From positions 296,369-360,368 of the forward strand of contig NZ_FOKZ01000001.1 of the NCBI RefSeq assembly GCF_900112285.1: DNA of 64,000 bases, written 5' to 3'. The translations under genes were made by a program, and so were the position numbers. The stretch's first letter is position 1, and every line of letters starts with the position of its first letter. The notes under the pieces are model-generated. The model did not search any database. It saw nothing but the letters and a program-made list of their open reading frames with translations, and was not told the DNA's origin. Source of the stretch: Polaromonas sp. OV174 (GTDB lineage: Bacteria; Pseudomonadota; Gammaproteobacteria; Burkholderiales; Burkholderiaceae_C). Below are positions 62,637-64,000 of the stretch, one piece after another.

Positions 62637-63695
62637 ATGATCGCAGCCACCCCCAACCCCATCGCTTTCACGCAGCTTCAAACCCGCATGCTGGCAGTGC
62701 CCTGCACCTGGCTCATCACTGGTGTAGCTGGCTTCATCGGCTCCAACCTGCTCGAAACTCTGCTTAAGCTGGACCAGCGCGTGGTGGGTCTAGACAACTT
62801 CGCCACCGGCCACCAACGCAACCTCGACGAAGTACAAACCCTTGTCACCCCCGAGCAATGGGCCAACTTTAACTTTATAAACGGTGACATTCGCGAGCTG
62901 GCAGATTGCCAAAAGTCATGCCGAGGTGTTGACTACGTGCTTCATCAGGCCGCATTGGGCAGCGTGCCCCGCAGCTTGGCTGATCCCATCATCACCAATG
63001 AAGCCAATGTCACCGGTTTTCTCAACATGCTGGTTGCCGTCCGCGATGCAGGGGTAAAAAGCTTCACCTATGCCGCCAGCAGCTCCACTTATGGCGACCA
63101 CCCCGGCCTGCCCAAGGTGGAGGAGCGCATAGGTAAACCCCTCAGTCCCTACGCCGTGACAAAATACGTCAATGAGCTATATGCCGACGCGTTTGCGCGG
63201 TGCTACGGACTCAATACCATTGGCCTGCGCTACTTCAACGTGTTCGGCCCCCGTCAAGACCCTGAAGGCGCCTACGCCGCGGTCATTCCCAAATGGATTG
63301 CCAGCTTGATCAAGGGTGAGCCGGTGTATATCAATGGCGACGGCGAAACCAGTCGCGATTTCTGTTTTGTTGCCAACGTGGTGCAGGCCAACCTACTGGC
63401 CGCCACCGCGCCCAACCCCGAAGCCGTCAATCAGGTTTACAACGTAGCCGTGGGCGACTGCACCACGCTCAACAGCCTGTTTGCCCTGCTGCGCGACAAC
63501 CTGGCCACCTATGGCGTGCCAGCCAACATCCTGCCCGTGCATCGCGATTTTCGCGCTGGCGACGTGCGCCACAGTCAGGCCGACATTGGCAAGGCCCAGC
63601 GCCTGCTCGGCTACTCACCCACCCATAGCATTGGGCAGGGCATGCACGCCGCTCTGAGCTGGTACGTCAAGAACCAAAGCAAACAAGCTGTTTGA
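62637..63695 (+). CDS. NAD-dependent epimerase (UDP-N-acetylglucosamine 4-epimerase, WbpP/TviC type)
   Basis: The start ATG 62637 follows AGGAGAGGA; ATGs at 62604/62607 are upstream alternatives without one. The 352-residue extended short-chain dehydrogenase has [19 protein letters not shown] (NAD site), [48 protein letters not shown], the catalytic SPYAVTKY (Tyr/Lys), [20 protein letters not shown] and [20 protein letters not shown]. These are typical of WbpP, which makes UDP-GalNAc(A) for O-antigen or capsule. It opens a polysaccharide locus continuing to the right. Confidence 0.9.
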   Translation: MIAATPNPIAFTQLQTRMLAVPCTWLITGVAGFIGSNLLETLLKLDQRVVGLDNFATGHQRNLDEVQTLVTPEQWANFNFINGDIRELADCQKSCRGVDYVLHQAALGSVPRSLADPIITNEANVTGFLNMLVAVRDAGVKSFTYAASSSTYGDHPGLPKVEERIGKPLSPYAVTKYVNELYADAFARCYGLNTIGLRYFNVFGPRQDPEGAYAAVIPKWIASLIKGEPVYINGDGETSRDFCFVANVVQANLLAATAPNPEAVNQVYNVAVGDCTTLNSLFALLRDNLATYGVPANILPVHRDFRAGDVRHSQADIGKAQRLLGYSPTHSIGQGMHAALSWYVKNQSKQAV

Positions 63696-63715
63696 CGCCA
63701 GTCAATCAATCACTC

Positions 63716-64000
63716 ATGACCATTCTCATCACCGGAGCCGCCGGCTTCATAGGCGCCAATTTCGTACTCGACTGGCTGGCCCAGTCCGATGAACCCGTCG
63801 TTAACCTCGACAAGCTGACTTATGCCGGCAATCTGGAAACCCTGGCTAGCCTGCGGGGCGATGCGCGCCACATCTTTGTGCAGGGCGATATCGGAGACGG
63901 CGAATTGCTTGCCAGCCTGCTGGCCAAACACCAGCCCCGGGCCGTCCTCAACTTTGCCGCCGAAAGCCATGTGGACCGCTCCATTCACGGCCCCGAAGAC
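63716..64000 (+). CDS. rfbB: dTDP-glucose 4,6-dehydratase, N-terminal part (runs off the window)
   Basis: The frame from ATG 63716 (MTILITGAAGFIGANFVLDW) continues through VNLDKLTYAGNLETLASL, FVQGDIGDG and AVLNFAAESHVDRSIHGP to the window edge. This is the N-terminal third of RfbB, which makes dTDP-4-keto-6-deoxyglucose for rhamnose and related sugars. It lies 20 bases after the epimerase gene, probably the same operon. Confidence 0.93.
   Translation, partial: MTILITGAAGFIGANFVLDWLAQSDEPVVNLDKLTYAGNLETLASLRGDARHIFVQGDIGDGELLASLLAKHQPRAVLNFAAESHVDRSIHGPED

Overview
The window reads as a high-GC chromosomal segment of a betaproteobacterium. It most resembles the Comamonadaceae (Polaromonas/Rhodoferax/Variovorax type). 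Reasons: the cphA'-cphA pair with its ABC transporter and DUF1854 partner, a second-type infA, several orphan Bug-type periplasmic binding proteins, small DUF2788/DUF2189/DUF4136 genes, and short GC-rich interspersed repeats that I associate with this family. The genus is inference. No rRNA, CRISPR array or intact prophage is visible.

Layout. 1-3.0 kb: the tail of a decayed type I restriction gene, tRNA-Ser(UGA), a long structured leader, a small conserved protein, translation factor IF-1 and two small secreted proteins. 3.0-11.1 kb: a cyanophycin locus with two synthetases (cphA', cphA) on the minus strand, divergent from an unusual ABC exporter and its DUF1854 partner. 11.2-19.1 kb: an M14-type deacylase with a Bug protein and RpiR regulator, malic enzyme MaeB, and a GntR regulator divergent from another Bug protein. 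19.1-21.4 kb: xdhC and puuD (urate hydroxylase). 21.4-26.5 kb: a tartrate module (LysR, ttuC, Bug protein, MOFRL glycerate kinase) with an SMR pump on the opposite strand. 26.5-30.8 kb: a divergent cbb3-like haem-copper oxidase operon with SCO and a membrane protein. 30.9-34.1 kb: GST, a methyltransferase, then a lower-GC patch with a moaC fragment and an orphan gene. 34.1-51.1 kb: a purine region with xdhAB, a divergent LysR, a BMP-type purine/nucleoside ABC transporter, a Rieske oxygenase, adenine deaminase, an MFS protein, a second BMP protein, queE/queD and guanine deaminase. 51.1-61.7 kb: dcd and housekeeping genes. 61.8-62.6 kb: a decayed IS256-family element. After that the beginning of a surface-polysaccharide locus (WbpP-type epimerase, RfbB) runs off the right edge.

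How it fits together. Adenine and guanine deaminases, xanthine dehydrogenase with its XdhC chaperone, urate hydroxylase and a purine-type ABC importer make a coherent route from external purines to 5-hydroxyisourate. Later ureide steps are not in the window. Cyanophycin synthesis is present without a cyanophycinase here, so the ABC exporter plus DUF1854 is the least understood part of a recognisable system.

The observations I rate highest are: short interspersed repeats translated in frame inside XdhA and PuuD; a QueD-family protein with Ser where the catalytic Cys should be; the cyanophycin-linked exporter with a fused N-terminal regulatory/zinc-ribbon region; the Rieske oxygenase in the purine region; and the divergent oxidase with a CcoS-like N-terminal extension and a coupled leader ORF. 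All functional statements rest on motif recognition by eye; no database search was run.
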